NCBI GenBank assembly: GCA_036897485.1
Contig: JAYMTF010001474.1
Coordinates: 1 to 23,243, forward strand
DNA: 23,243 nucleotides
Origin: Pelargonium nanum
Taxonomy: Eukaryota; Streptophyta; Magnoliopsida; Geraniales; Geraniaceae
Direction of reading: 5' to 3'
The notes under the pieces were generated by a model, which saw nothing but the letters and a program-made list of their open reading frames with translations, did not search any database and was not told the DNA's origin. Made by a program: the position numbers and the translations under genes. Every line of letters starts with the position of its first letter. Position 1 is the stretch's first letter. Shown piece after piece: positions 1 to 10,600 of the stretch.

Positions 1-52
1 TTTGGGACAAAAAATTTAGACAAACAGGACACTCATTTTGGGACGGAGGGAG
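1..52. mobile_element. Right end of a Stowaway-type MITE (truncated by window edge)
   Basis: The window opens inside an element that ends in GGGACGGAGGGAG and is followed by TA at 53-54, the usual Tc1/mariner target dinucleotide. The last 40 bases closely match the reverse complement of the left end of the complete copy at 1308-1586, so both belong to one family. The left end lies outside the window. Confidence 0.8.
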
Positions 53-347
53 TACAAAGTAACACAAAAGCAAAAACAAACAAACAAACAGATAAACCAG
101 TAACAAAAACATATATCATAAGTTGAAACCAATACTTAATTTAATAAAACAACTAGCAAAAATTGAAACCAATAGTTATTTTCACAATAATAGATGAACA
201 AGTTCTCAGAATATCTGATACGTTATACATGCACATGCAATAACCCTAACCCCCAAATCGAACACAGATTTAACAAAAAAGGCATAAACCTCAAATTAAA
301 CACAAAATTAAATATAAGAACGAAAACGAATTAGGAAGTTTACTTAC

Positions 348-379
348 TTATGGTGTGGGATCACTTCGTTGTTCATCAT
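348..379 (-). CDS. Possible first coding exon of a gene running off the left edge
   Basis: Read on the minus strand, a TATA-like stretch at 521-530 is followed by a pyrimidine-rich leader. The first ATG pair (377-379 and 374-376) opens a short frame that meets a good donor, AA|GTAAGT, at 348/347. That would give ten codons and two bases (M-M-N-N-E-V-I-P-H-H) before an intron. All further exons would lie outside the window, so no family can be assigned. The arrangement of TATA, leader, ATG and donor is suggestive only; chance is a serious alternative. Confidence 0.22.
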
Positions 380-765
380 GAATTTAATAGACGTACCCAA
401 GATCAAACCCAGATGGCCAGAGCAGAGGGAGATGCTTCAATTTCACAACGAATATTGAACAAAAAGCAAAGAATAGAAGAAGATGATTGAAGAATGAAGA
501 GAAAACTACTCTAGGTTTACAATATATAATACCCAGAACGGCTGGTGGTGTAAATGACTAGCAACCATCTCGAGAAGAATAAGCTGTAAATCAGTATAAT
601 GAACCCATTCAATTTTTCTTGAGAAGTGGAAGGGATTAGTGAGGTACAGGAATGGGAAGGTGAAAAGTTAGAAGATAAGAGAGAAGAAGAATGGAGAATA
701 TTCCAGATGCTCTGGTGGAGTCTTGGGTTTAGAAGAGTAAAAAGTAAAAACAAATATTTATACTA

Positions 766-956
766 AGGTATATGTACGGGTAGCGGATTGGCCCGTTAAC
801 AAAATTGGGTGATCCGTTGGCCGCCCATTTTTATAGCGGGCGGATGCGGATTGGGCCGCTGGGCCCAACGGATTGGAACGGAGCGGTTGAGTTTCCGGAC
901 GGGTGGCGGGTGGGTTGGAGCGGATGCCGGGTTGGCGGTTTATTTGGGCACCCCTA
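766..956. repeat. GC-rich hAT-like non-autonomous element remnant
   Basis: A GC-rich island in AT-rich surroundings, with reiterated GCGGAT and GGGCC words. It ends at 944-956 in a sequence whose reverse complement begins TAGGGGTGCCC, a terminal form common in plant hAT-type elements. The opposite end is not clear, and open frames across it are low-complexity. Other traces with TAGGGGTG-type ends or GGGTC/CGACACG words occur at 3850-4020, 4977-5158, 6515-6850 and 16932-17060. Confidence 0.5.
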
Positions 957-1305
957 ACTGTAACTCTTTTTATGAAAACATTGCAAAGTTTAGAAGTCGT
1001 CAAATACAGCGTTTTTGGGGCTCAGGACCAGCATAGCTAAATCAAATCGGCTCATTCTTCCAATGAGATAAGAAATTAATTACTGAAACAAAATGTTAAG
1101 TTTGTGGATCGATTCAAAACTAATACCTCTCAACAACTTAGCAGGACTGCTAGAGAACATATTGGTACTTTCCAACAGTCTAGCAAGAAGATACATATAT
1201 GCTAAACACATCATGTTGGGAAACTTTGATAGAGTTAAAATCACATATTCTCCCCAATCAGTTGAAAGACGCTAGAAAGTAGCTTCTTGTAGTACTATTG
1301 AAATA
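957..1305. other. Intergenic, no gene seen
   Basis: AT-rich sequence between the hAT-like remnant and the complete Stowaway MITE. A 60-codon open frame on the plus strand has no recognisable domain and no splice or promoter support. Confidence 0.6.
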
Positions 1306-1307
1306 TA

Positions 1308-1586
1308 CTCCCTCCGTCCCAAAATGAGTGTCCTGTTTGTCTAAATTTGTTGTCCCAAAATAAGTGTCATGTTTCTATTTTTAGGTTATCATATTATTGT
1401 TTTTCCCATATTACCCTTATCACTTATGAATTGCACATGGGCAGCTGAACTGCACATGGGCAGCTGAACTGCACATGGGGCGTAGGGGGGAAAGTGAGGG
1501 TAATATTGGAAACACATTAAATTATTTGGTAATCCTTAATTTTTGCAAAAAATGGAAACAAAACACTCATTTTGAGACGGAGGGAG
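1308..1586. mobile_element. Complete Stowaway-type MITE with internal tandem repeat
   Basis: A 279-bp element begins CTCCCTCCGTCCC and ends GAGACGGAGGGAG, flanked by TA on both sides (1306-1307 and 1587-1588). It has no coding capacity. The terminal inverted repeats extend inward through AAAATGAGTG. Stowaway MITEs are moved in trans by Tc1/mariner transposases. Internally it carries about three direct copies of a roughly 20-bp unit (ACTGCACATGGGCAGCTGA) at about 1430-1480. Confidence 0.9.
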
Positions 1587-1589
1587 TAA

Positions 1590-2040
1590 TAGTTTCTGTT
1601 GCAACAAAGTTCTATTTTCCTTTTAAAACTAGCTAGTTTGATGAATTCCTTAACCTTGAAAATGCCAAGCTTATCTTCATTATACTTGAGAGTTGAGACT
1701 AATAGCATATATTTACACATTATTTGCATATGTAAACTTTCTTGTTAACTTGCATCTCCAATCCACCAACACAAATATAAATGAAGCAAATGGAAACAAA
1801 CATGGACAAAACATGAGAGTAAAGAGAGAAAAGACAACCAAATTACAGGAAAACAAATAAAACAGTTGATGAAAGTGCGTAAATAAATATTTCAATTCAT
1901 TTTAGAACCTAAACAAAAAAAAAAAAAAACACTCCCCTATGTCACACTGCATTCCTCTAATTAATCCGCCATAGTAATCAAATTAAAATCAACTCGATCG
2001 TTAAAAAAACCTGTAACTAGAACAAACGTCAACAAAGAAA
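1590..2040. other. Intergenic, 3' side of the CEP gene; no gene seen
   Basis: AT-rich sequence with an A-tract near 1914-1930. It lies downstream of the minus-strand CEP gene and may contain its 3' untranslated region. Short open frames on the minus strand show no recognisable domain. Confidence 0.5.
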
Positions 2041-2093
2041 CTTATTTTTCACTCACATCAATCACGAGTCCACTTGCTTGCACCGGTTCATAG

Positions 2094-2360
2094 TTAAGGT
2101 GCTGCTGGTGGCTCGTTATGGCCAACACCAGGGCTGTGTCCCGGACTCGTTGGCCTAAAAGCATCCGTCTCAATCTTCTTATACCGATTAATCGGATACC
2201 ATTCCACAGACGAAGATGAAACAGCTCCTGAAGCTTTCGGTTTCGGGATTGCTGGTAGCGAGTGAAACTCAAGTGGCCGCGAAGCTGATATCAGTATCAG
2301 TTGCTGCTCAATGATAAACAAAGTAAGTACTACAACAAGGACTTTCTGATATGATGTCAT
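2094..2360 (-). CDS. CEP (C-terminally encoded peptide) hormone precursor
   Basis: A single exon encodes 88 residues. The start is the ATG at 2360; the codon before it is TTG, not a second start. Residues 1-27 form a basic then strongly hydrophobic secretion signal (KVLVVVLTLF..). A variable spacer follows, then residues 67-81 give one copy of the CEP domain, AFRPTSPGHSPGVGH, which fits the angiosperm consensus xFRPTxPGxSPGxGH exactly. A short tail, NEPPAAP, ends at a TAA stop. In the family, the 15-mer is released in the apoplast, its prolines are hydroxylated, and it is sensed by CEPR receptor kinases in root growth and systemic nitrogen-demand signalling. This is a single-domain type of normal length. 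The family is certain; which CEP paralogue it is cannot be told. Confidence 0.93.
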   Translation of the reverse strand: MTSYQKVLVVVLTLFIIEQQLILISASRPLEFHSLPAIPKPKASGAVSSSSVEWYPINRYKKIETDAFRPTSPGHSPGVGHNEPPAAP

Positions 2361-2369
2361 CAAATATGA

Positions 2370-2628
2370 TAGCTATATGTAACGGATTGAATGAATTCAC
2401 CAATCAACCGTTCGACACTCAGACAATTTTCTATACTAGCTAGTAGTGTGAACTACAAACAAAAGATAAACGACACAAAATCAAGAAGAAGAAGAGGATA
2501 ACTATCTGTAACGGACCGAATAAATTTATCAATGATTCATCCAACACTACTAGCTAGCAGTGTAAACAGCAAACTAAGAAGAAGAAGGTAACTATATGGA
2601 ACGTTCGACACTTAGACAATTCAAATGT
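2370..2628 (-). repeat. Diverged direct repeats in the CEP leader
   Basis: Three related units start with the same ACTAT(A/C)TGTAACGGA-like word: about 2370-2499, 2500-2589 and 2590-2628. Units one and two share the order: start word, ACTAGCTAG(T/C)AGTGT box, then an AAGAAGAAG run. Unit three jumps to the CGTTCGACACT(C/T)AGACAATT segment found in unit one. On the gene strand the runs are CTTCTTCTTC pyrimidine tracts. They sit between the CEP start codon and its likely TATA box, so they probably belong to the 5' untranslated region. Confidence 0.75.
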
Positions 2629-2661
2629 AGCAATGAGCTGATCATAGCTCGATGGCCTTGG

Positions 2662-2691
2662 TATTTAAGATGATCGTAGCGGGCCCACGTG
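2662..2691 (-). promoter_or_regulatory. Probable CEP core promoter: TATA-like box plus G-box / site II cluster
   Basis: On the minus strand, TTAAATA at 2662-2668 is a plausible TATA box about 300 bp upstream of the CEP start codon. Just upstream of it, a G-box CACGTG (2686-2691) overlaps GTGGGCCC (2681-2688), which contains a site-II type GGGCC core. In plants G-boxes bind bZIP and bHLH factors, and site II elements bind TCP factors. Assignment rests on position and motif only. Confidence 0.5.
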
Positions 2692-2699
2692 CCGCCATA

Positions 2700-3113
2700 T
2701 GTGTAAAAACTAAGGGTTTTGGTGCACATGGTTGGTACTATATTAATCTGTGACAAGTACTAGATTGGAGTATCAACAAGCATGGGAATATTTTCCATAT
2801 TTAGCAAGTTTAACGTTTAAGGACACTTTCCTATTCAAATAGCTTAGCTTTCGCATAACCATTGCATTAAAAGTTTAAACAAAGAGGGCGTGGTTTTTGA
2901 TTAGACAACACCAATGACACTTTTAATGTTTTTTTCTCACTTTCTTCACTATTGTTTGGTTGGTTTCTGAAACTGTGAGACTCAAAGCCTGCATCATCAA
3001 TAAGATACATGTTATACTAAAGAAAATGCTTCTTCCACTAAGCTTTTAAGATATTTTTATATAAATCTAAAGATTTTGCTCAAATCTTTTTCTTCTTCCT
3101 CTGATGTTCAGCA
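2700..3113. other. Intergenic, no gene seen
   Basis: AT-rich DNA upstream of the CEP promoter, on the far side from its gene. No frame, RNA gene or clear repeat recognised. Confidence 0.5.
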
Positions 3114-3122
3114 TAAATAGGA

Positions 3123-3482
3123 GGAAAGTTTTTCAGTTTGGTCCTCAAATTATTCGCATTGTTTCAAGGTGATACACAATTTGATTTTTGTGAATTTTTT
3201 TGTTGACGTGGAGACCGTATGCTATTTAAGTTAGCTGAATTTACAAATGAGTTCATTTTGAAAAAAATAATATTTATAATTGAGAGATGTGGTTGTGTCA
3301 CCAATTTTGTTAAAATGGTCTAATTCATAAATTTAATTAAGTTAAGCGACACATCAATCCAATTAAACGGCACCTTTAAAACAAAATAACGCAGATGAGG
3401 GACTAAATTGAAATAAAATATCAAATTGAGTACTACTTTGAATTAAAATGAATAGTAAGAGGATTAAAATGGAATAATTTCC
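3123..3482. mobile_element. Mutator-like MITE with 9-bp target duplication
   Basis: A 360-bp element with long diverged terminal inverted repeats of about 70 bp: the left end reads GGAAAGTTTTTCAGTTTGGTC, and the reverse complement of the right end reads GGAAATTATTCCATTTTAATC. Further in, both share a CTCAATTTGAT- or CACAATTTGAT-type block. Flanks are TAAATAGGA (3114-3122) and TAAATAGAA (3483-3491), a 9-bp duplication with one mismatch, as expected for Mutator transposases. It has no coding capacity and must be moved in trans. Confidence 0.75.
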
Positions 3483-3491
3483 TAAATAGAA

Positions 3492-6400
3492 AGGTTCTGT
3501 TGTATGTGATATTTAAGTTTTTTCCATTTGAACAAAATGTGTTCTCATTTGAGAGAGATAAGAGTGGCCCAATATATACTATTCTTCATTCATGTCGAAG
3601 GTGGAGATATGATCTTCATCTATCATGTTTGCACACGTGCATGTTATCCGACGGCCCAGATATTTTGTGCGTTTATTTTTCTATATATGAATAAATAAGT
3701 CAATAATTAGTTCCAGCTTTTTGGAATGCAATGCTGTTTAATTATAATGTAGTTGAGTTTTGGCCATTTATGCTAAAAGACAACATGGACCCTTCATCTC
3801 CTGTCCACCACTTGCCTTTAACTTAGAAGAACTAGCAATTTGAAACCGACTACGGGTTCTGATAGTATAAAATAAGCCGGTTGGATCGAGTTGAGTTTGT
3901 CATGAAAGAATTGTAAAGAACGGATGAATCAGTACGAACACACGCATTTTGCACGAAGAACTCATAAACGACCCAAACCACTTTCAGAAACCCACAACTG
4001 GTACCCCTGTATGCTGGGTTTGAGATATGTCTGTTTAACTTGTCAAAGAATCTAACATTAAAAGAATGCGAAATATGTCGCTACTTGATATACTAATTAA
4101 ACCATCAGCCTATCAACTTCAGTTTTTTTGGTTGTATTTAAGTTTAGAATGCAAATGTACTAATCAGACCCTCCACCGATCAACGTTAAACCCCCCCGAG
4201 AAAAAATGACTTGAAACCTGGACTGTCAACTCTGCTCTAACTAATGGCAAAGTACTAAACTTGAAAGAGAGATTCCAGGTGTGTTAAAGGCTCTACTTTT
4301 TTGTATGCTGTATACCATTCCTCTATTTCTAATCTACAGTCTATGAAAAAGCTAGTTTCATTCTCTGATGTTTAGTTAATGAATATAAAAACCACAAGTA
4401 TTGTTGAATATATATTGAGTTGCAATCAATCAATCACAACTTTCTCTTTATTGTTTAAGGAAACCCTAACCTATAATAAGATTAGCTTCTATGCCAACCC
4501 ATACACTACTGTCCATAAGAAATGTCCCTTTTACCTTTATTTTTCTATTCAGCCAAACTCTCCCAGAAAGTTGCCACAGAAAAAGAAAAAGAAAAAGAAA
4601 CTAAAACCCCACTAGGATCTGCAGGCTCTGAAACCTAGCTCTCTCCTAAACTTCAATAAATATTGCACTTTACAATAAGGCATTAGATTCTTTCAAGTAA
4701 TGTAAACACAGAAACATAAGGTATTTGTAGTAATTAAGAGTATAAAACTTTCACTTCAACGGTCAATTAGTTTGACATATGGGTTACTCCTCTTAGAAAG
4801 GTATAAATGCCATTTCACCAAAATAGTGTGTGTGTGAGAGAGAGGCTGAGATTCATCCTTCATTCACCAATCAAATGTTGAGTAATATCAGTACAATAAT
4901 AGCCAACCATCTGTCAGAATCATATGTGCTCTAAGCAATTTGCATCTATTAAAATCACATACGTACAAAGCTGACAATTCGGGTTTCATATCGGGTTTGA
5001 ATTGGTTTTTTCCAGGTTTAGCTAGGTTGAAAAGGTCTAACCTCGCACTCAACCCACAAGAGGAGCGGTCTGCACATTTTGGACCGGGTTTCAGACTTTT
5101 AGAGCAAAGTGTGCAGATTCAACCGACTCAAAAATTGATCGGGTTTATTCTTCGTTAATTGTATATACATATAGATATAACAGTGGTATTCTAGGGAGTA
5201 CTAAACAATTCATGTAAAAGTTGCATTCATATCACTAAAGCTGCTTTTTCCAATATCTTACAAAGTTAAGCACAGCCTCAAGTATCATACATTCACACTC
5301 TAGTTGTTGTTTTTAAATTGCTTTGATTAGTTAAAGAGAAGAGCTAGGAGATTCTTGGAAAATGTTAGTTTTGAAGGGAAGCACTAGCACAATCACTAAG
5401 AGGATAGTTACATGCAAGTGCAAATGCAGTTTTCCATCAAGAGCAATAATATCCACAGCTTAATTTGGCTATCGACTAATTCAAATTCGAGCCGGGAAGG
5501 ATAACAAGAGCTGCATTTCTTGGGTCTTAAAATCAAAACCTCAGCTTAAGATAGAACAACTCCCATCTAGTTGATCCAAGCACTTGATTGTTATCACATC
5601 CTCTTATCTCTCCTTTTGTTAGTTAGGCTTATGTTTTCTCTCTTATAGTTTCATGTGTTCTTATAACTTACTTATCTTAGGGGCATCGTTAGTATTTCAT
5701 TTGTAACTAACAAACAAAATCGAAAGTGAACACTCGTTTCGAGATAGAGGGAATACTTTCCATATTAGCTTAGTTATACCTCTAGTTCTTGTAGTTTCTC
5801 TAAACTCAATCTCACATTTCCTTGCAAGGTCACTAAACTCTCATCGCTGCACTTAACCGGATAAACTGAAACTACTCCAACTATTTCTTGAATAGCTTCA
5901 TTTTTAATCAAATGAATCTTATCGTACATCGTCTAATGGTTTTGGTCTTCGCTCATGCTCCAGTGGGCAGCACTGGCGGCCCACACTCGGAACAGTACAT
6001 AAGCACTCACCAAGCATGCACATATGGCCAGGTCATGTCAGATCAGAACAGAGAAGAAATCTTAATCCATGCTAAACAGTAACCTCATATCATAAATATA
6101 CTTTAATTACTTAAATAATGAGCTCTCACTTATCTATATACTGATGCAAAGGAGTTGAAACAATTTTCTCTTTAGATATGGAGATCATGTGGTTAAAAGA
6201 AATAGGCACTCACATAGCAGCCTAGCAAGCTTCTTTGAATATTCTTCATGATTTGAGTATAAAACTCCTGCATTAGGAGCTCTTTTTGACCAACACCCTA
6301 TACTTATTCTGTGGTTTTTGTCTCTAGAACCTAATAATATCATACACTACTGAATCACTTCAGTCCCTTTCTCTTACCTTTTCTTTGTTTATTGTGGAAG

Positions 6401-7030
6401 CTCCTAAAAAAATACAAGAAAGCATATGCAGAGTTGAAGGAAGCAATACCTGAGACTGTAACTAACTAGTGCAGGGTTGGTTGGCTATCCAAATAGTATA
6501 TTTTATCTAAAGAGCAGGCAATTCGTGTTAACTGCCGTGTTAGTGGTCAAATATGTGTTGTATGGGTCAACACAAACACGACACGTTTAATGATCATGTT
6601 GGCGTGTCGTGTTGAGCTACAACTAATGTTGCGTTTATCCTCTGTTTCCCCTCTCTCACAGCTATAGACGCAATAGATTTGGACAATATGTGTGGGCTTG
6701 TGGGTGAGAAAGATAATATGAGATGAAAGCAAATTAGATGGGAGATGCAGAGAAGAGATTAATAAGTGATTAACCAATGTTATCGTGTCGTGTGCGTTTT
6801 ACAGATTCAACAAAAACACGACACGGTTATGAATATGCCGGGCCCAAACACACATATTTTGGAGCAGTTTTATCTGTTTCAATTCCTATAAAACCATTTT
6901 TCCTAATTGTCAATCTACCTTTTACTATGTTTTTGTTTCTGATTTTCAAAAATTGAACAGGTCATTGCAGTTTTAATAGGGGTATGTTAAACAAAAGACA
7001 ATAAAACAAAAGATTGTACTAGGATGCTCT
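3492..7030. other. Long gene-poor stretch with degraded repeats
   Basis: No convincing gene was found in about 3.5 kb. It contains a short AAAAAG microsatellite near 4579-4601, a GT/GA microsatellite near 4826-4845, and a degenerate Stowaway-like end at about 5728-5757. It also holds degraded hAT-like repeats rich in GGGTT, CGACACG and GGGTC words at 3850-4020, 4977-5158 and 6515-6850. The last consists of two arms (about 6525-6615 and 6780-6845) separated by unrelated sequence, possibly a nested insertion. Open frames of 64-78 codons here show no recognisable domain. Confidence 0.55.
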
Positions 7031-7037
7031 AATTAAG

Positions 7038-7376
7038 ATGACCCAGATCATAACCAACTTTGTCTCTATGTATAGCACAAAATTATTCGGATCTTTCTTC
7101 CAAGAGCACTATAGTTTTCAAGATACGGGTTGCAAAATAAAGCACAGCAACAGATCTCCGTACTTCAAAGACGAAATATTTTTGGAGAAAACAAAAGATT
7201 TCAATCTAATGCAAGAAGATGATAAAGAAGACAAAGGATTTTATATGCACATCCTAAAGGTTTTCAAAGAATATTCTAAACAAAATATGATTTCAGTATA
7301 TATGACTAGATTTGCACTGGCTTGTCTAGCTACTAGTTTTTTATTTTTGGGGTTTTCTATTAGGAAAAAAGAATAA
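7038..7376 (+). CDS. Unrecognised small protein with C-terminal membrane segment
   Basis: An ATG-started 112-codon frame ends at TAA. No family was recognised. Residues 1-85 are polar and charged (stretches such as QEDDKEDKG). Residues about 88-107 are hydrophobic (RFALACLATSFLFLGF), followed by a short basic tail ending IRKKE. That layout fits a tail-anchored membrane protein, and the lysine at -3 with arginine at -4 resembles a dibasic ER-retrieval signal. It could also be the last exon of a longer gene, since acceptor-like AGs lie upstream, or a chance frame. Length is the main evidence in AT-rich DNA. It stands tail to tail with the UPF0114 gene. Confidence 0.4.
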   Translation: MTQIITNFVSMYSTKLFGSFFQEHYSFQDTGCKIKHSNRSPYFKDEIFLEKTKDFNLMQEDDKEDKGFYMHILKVFKEYSKQNMISVYMTRFALACLATSFLFLGFSIRKKE

Positions 7377-7636
7377 ATGACCAAAATGCCCCCTGATGAC
7401 AGGAGGATCAGGTGATCGTCGGGGCGCCACCTCAACTACATGGGAAAATACATGTTCTATATATAATGCAGGTAATGTTTTCTGAACTATAGTTTATGCA
7501 AACACCTATAAGGTGGTGAGGGGATTTTATTAAACAGCACGTACAATCATCTACATCAAGCACATAGCCTTTTTGTTACATATACACATATTTGTTTGAT
7601 TTTCTAGACGATAATTATCACTGAGTGTAATAGTTT

Positions 7637-10600
7637 TCATTTTGAACCATTAAGCCTAGATAGAAGATAGAGGCAACCAGAGGAAAGAAGGACAGAAGCT
7701 GAAAAGCAAAGCAAATCGAAAGGAGAGTGTATAGCCGCCTTCTTACTTTTATCCAGCAAACCGATCAGTAAAAGCATCACGATTACATGCCCCAGCTTTG
7801 TCTTCAGCTCGTTGACGGATTTTATTTCCAACCATTTTGGTCGTTCCTGCAAAATGAGAACAAATATAATGCAAATGTTTTTTTTGTTTGTCTTGTTATG
7901 GTTTGAATTATAAAAAAAGAGTAAATGAGAACAATTTTTTTATCCAAACGTTACGTTAGAATCGAAGTGAAAAAGTTCAGGCAATAATAATATATATGGT
8001 TTGGTTGATTATTCAGCCAGAACAAGACAAAATGAGCATAGATCATGACCAACATACAAAAGGGTCTAAGGTAATGTTTGGATTAAAAAATTTGAAATGA
8101 GAATGCTCATTCCAGTCATTCTCGTGACCAAAGCATCTCAATCCAAACATGAACACTGAGAATCTCATTAACATTACGATTTTTTATTCCTGTTTTCACT
8201 GTACCGATGGGCTCATAACATTATAGACATCACAATAAAAAAAGTTACTTATAGAACACAAATATGAACAAACTACAAACACATTTTGGTAGTAAACTGA
8301 CCTTTAAAGGGAATAGGCCGAAGAGACTTGATCTCTGTGGAACCTTATCTGCTGCCAGTGACTGTGCGATATCAAGATTGCTGATGAAGAGCTCATATAG
8401 ACCCATTCCAAAAACAAGCATCACAGTTCCCAAAAGATAGACATCTGAAAGTAATATATATAATGAACGAACAATTAGTTACTGTCTGCTCAATTTCTTA
8501 GAAGATCTGAATCACCTATTATTAAGCATATACATTAAAGGATACAAATCTTGTATCCAAACTCTCTAGATTGAATTTCAATTTTCGGTAAGTGAGGAAT
8601 TTGCTCCATTATGCACTATGCTTTAACCCAGAAGAGAAGTTAGCAAACCACGACCATGCCCTCTGTTTAGTTCGTTCTTCAAAGTTTCTTACAATTTTTG
8701 GGTAGGGAAATCATTATCCGCTTTTCGGGATTTACCCAGAACATGTACACTTAAGTATTTCCCAACTTCATCTAAGAGAAAAAATGTGCAGCCCAAGAAT
8801 ACGAAGCAAAAAAAGAATCATTCTCACAGGGGGCACGGAGAGCACCGATTCTTAAAGATATAAGAGATGTGGATTTCCAGAAAAACACACACAAAATCTC
8901 AACATTAACAAAGAAAAAACAACAAAAAGTGACTCGTAAATGTATCAAAGACGGTTATGATCATCCCAAGTTGGTCGGGATTATCTGTACGTTCTTATGA
9001 ATTCATTATCTTAGTATGAGTAGTTCATCCATCTTAACATCAACATTTTGAGTGACTTGTTGTATGTTCAATATATTACTCGAGCATCTAATAATTTCAA
9101 TATGGAAAAGCTGAAACGCTCAAACAAGTGCACAAACGGAGATCCAGCCATTGATTAATTCTCATCAACCCCCTCCTCATCTGATACCCGACGTTTGTGA
9201 AGTTATTTGTACACCTAGGACAGGAGTTCCCTTTCAATATTCATATAAACGACAGAAAAATGGGAAAGAACCGAGGTAATTTCGAGCTGATTCACCAAGA
9301 TTCCAAGAGTTACCAAAGCATAGGAATAGAACATGGATGGAGATAATATGGATTCAGAAAACCATGGAAAAGATCCTACATTCCTAATATACTAAAGAAT
9401 TGTATATAATATAAAAAGTAAAAGTGTTATATGAATGAGAGAGAAAGCATAGCATAAAGCCATAAACAAAAGAAACACAAGGCTGCTAACCTATGGCCTC
9501 AACAAGCACCATAATCACTTTGCCACGATTAACAAAATATTCCATGAACGACGCTGCCACATAAGTACAACCCTGCACTTGAAAAAAAAAGAAGAGAAAT
9601 GAATGCGCCAACGAGAAATCGAACAAGTGCAAGATGATAAATGCAAATATTTTAGTCCACCTAACGGAATATAAACCCAATAAGACCAATCAATCAACAC
9701 ATAGAATTGTTAAAGGCCCTTTAATCCGTATACATGAAACTTTTCACACAAAAAAAAGCATCTCAACAACAGCTACAAGTCCAACCCCACATTATGTTTC
9801 TATTTCTAGTAAGTGCTAGTTCCGATAGCGGATGTTATGCTATAAATAGAAGTTTTACTTCCACCTTTTGTACTATAGTAACTCCATTCACACAACCACC
9901 ACTACCAGTCTTTCAACTTGAACTCTTCGTTCAGAGTTAAACAATCAAATCTACTCGTAGCTAGTAACAACTAGTAGTTAATCTAAATTTTAAAAGAAAC
10001 TAACTATCAATATTGAAGAAATTGTTGTATTACAAACAATTTTGAAGTGTTGTAACAGAACAGAAAGGAAATGTGAGATTTCGAGCATGAAGCCTCAACC
10101 AGTCTAGTAACGACTGAGACTCGTCCAAAACTCAAATGAACTGTATCAAGGCGCGCGCTTCGTGCCCGCAAATTCTTTAAGGCAGTTACTAGTGATAATT
10201 AAGTTTCATTAGTTAAATAATAAACAAGAATACAATATAATAAAATACATGCCTTGACGAAACAGAGAATCGATCCAACGAGAGAGCCCCAAACGCCCAG
10301 GAGAGCCATGAACCTACACATATAGATAACCTACACCAACATTTAATTACTTCAAATTTCAAAATAATACATTAAATAAAGAAAATGAACTAATTAATTG
10401 ACAGGAACAGAACAAAATAAATGTAAATAAAATAAAAAAACCTTCTCAACATTCTCCTCCGCAGCTTCCGAGGTAGGGAAGGTGGCGGCCGCCGCCACTA
10501 ACGGTGGTGGTGGTGCAATCGAACAAGCCGCCGAGACTGTACTGTTGCTGTGACTGGTCGCCGGAAATTTGAGAAACGTAGAAGAAGAAAAAGAGGTACT

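Noticed and set aside
809-1036. Open frames on both strands at 758-1036
   Set aside because: They follow GC-rich repeat words of a hAT-like remnant; low-complexity translation and no gene structure.
1430-1480. CRISPR-like short regular repeats
   Set aside because: Three contiguous 20-bp tandem units without spacers inside a MITE in plant DNA; not a CRISPR array.
2042-2272. 76-codon minus-strand frame overlapping the CEP gene
   Set aside because: Different phase from the CEP frame, no domain; the CEP frame has signal peptide and consensus motif.
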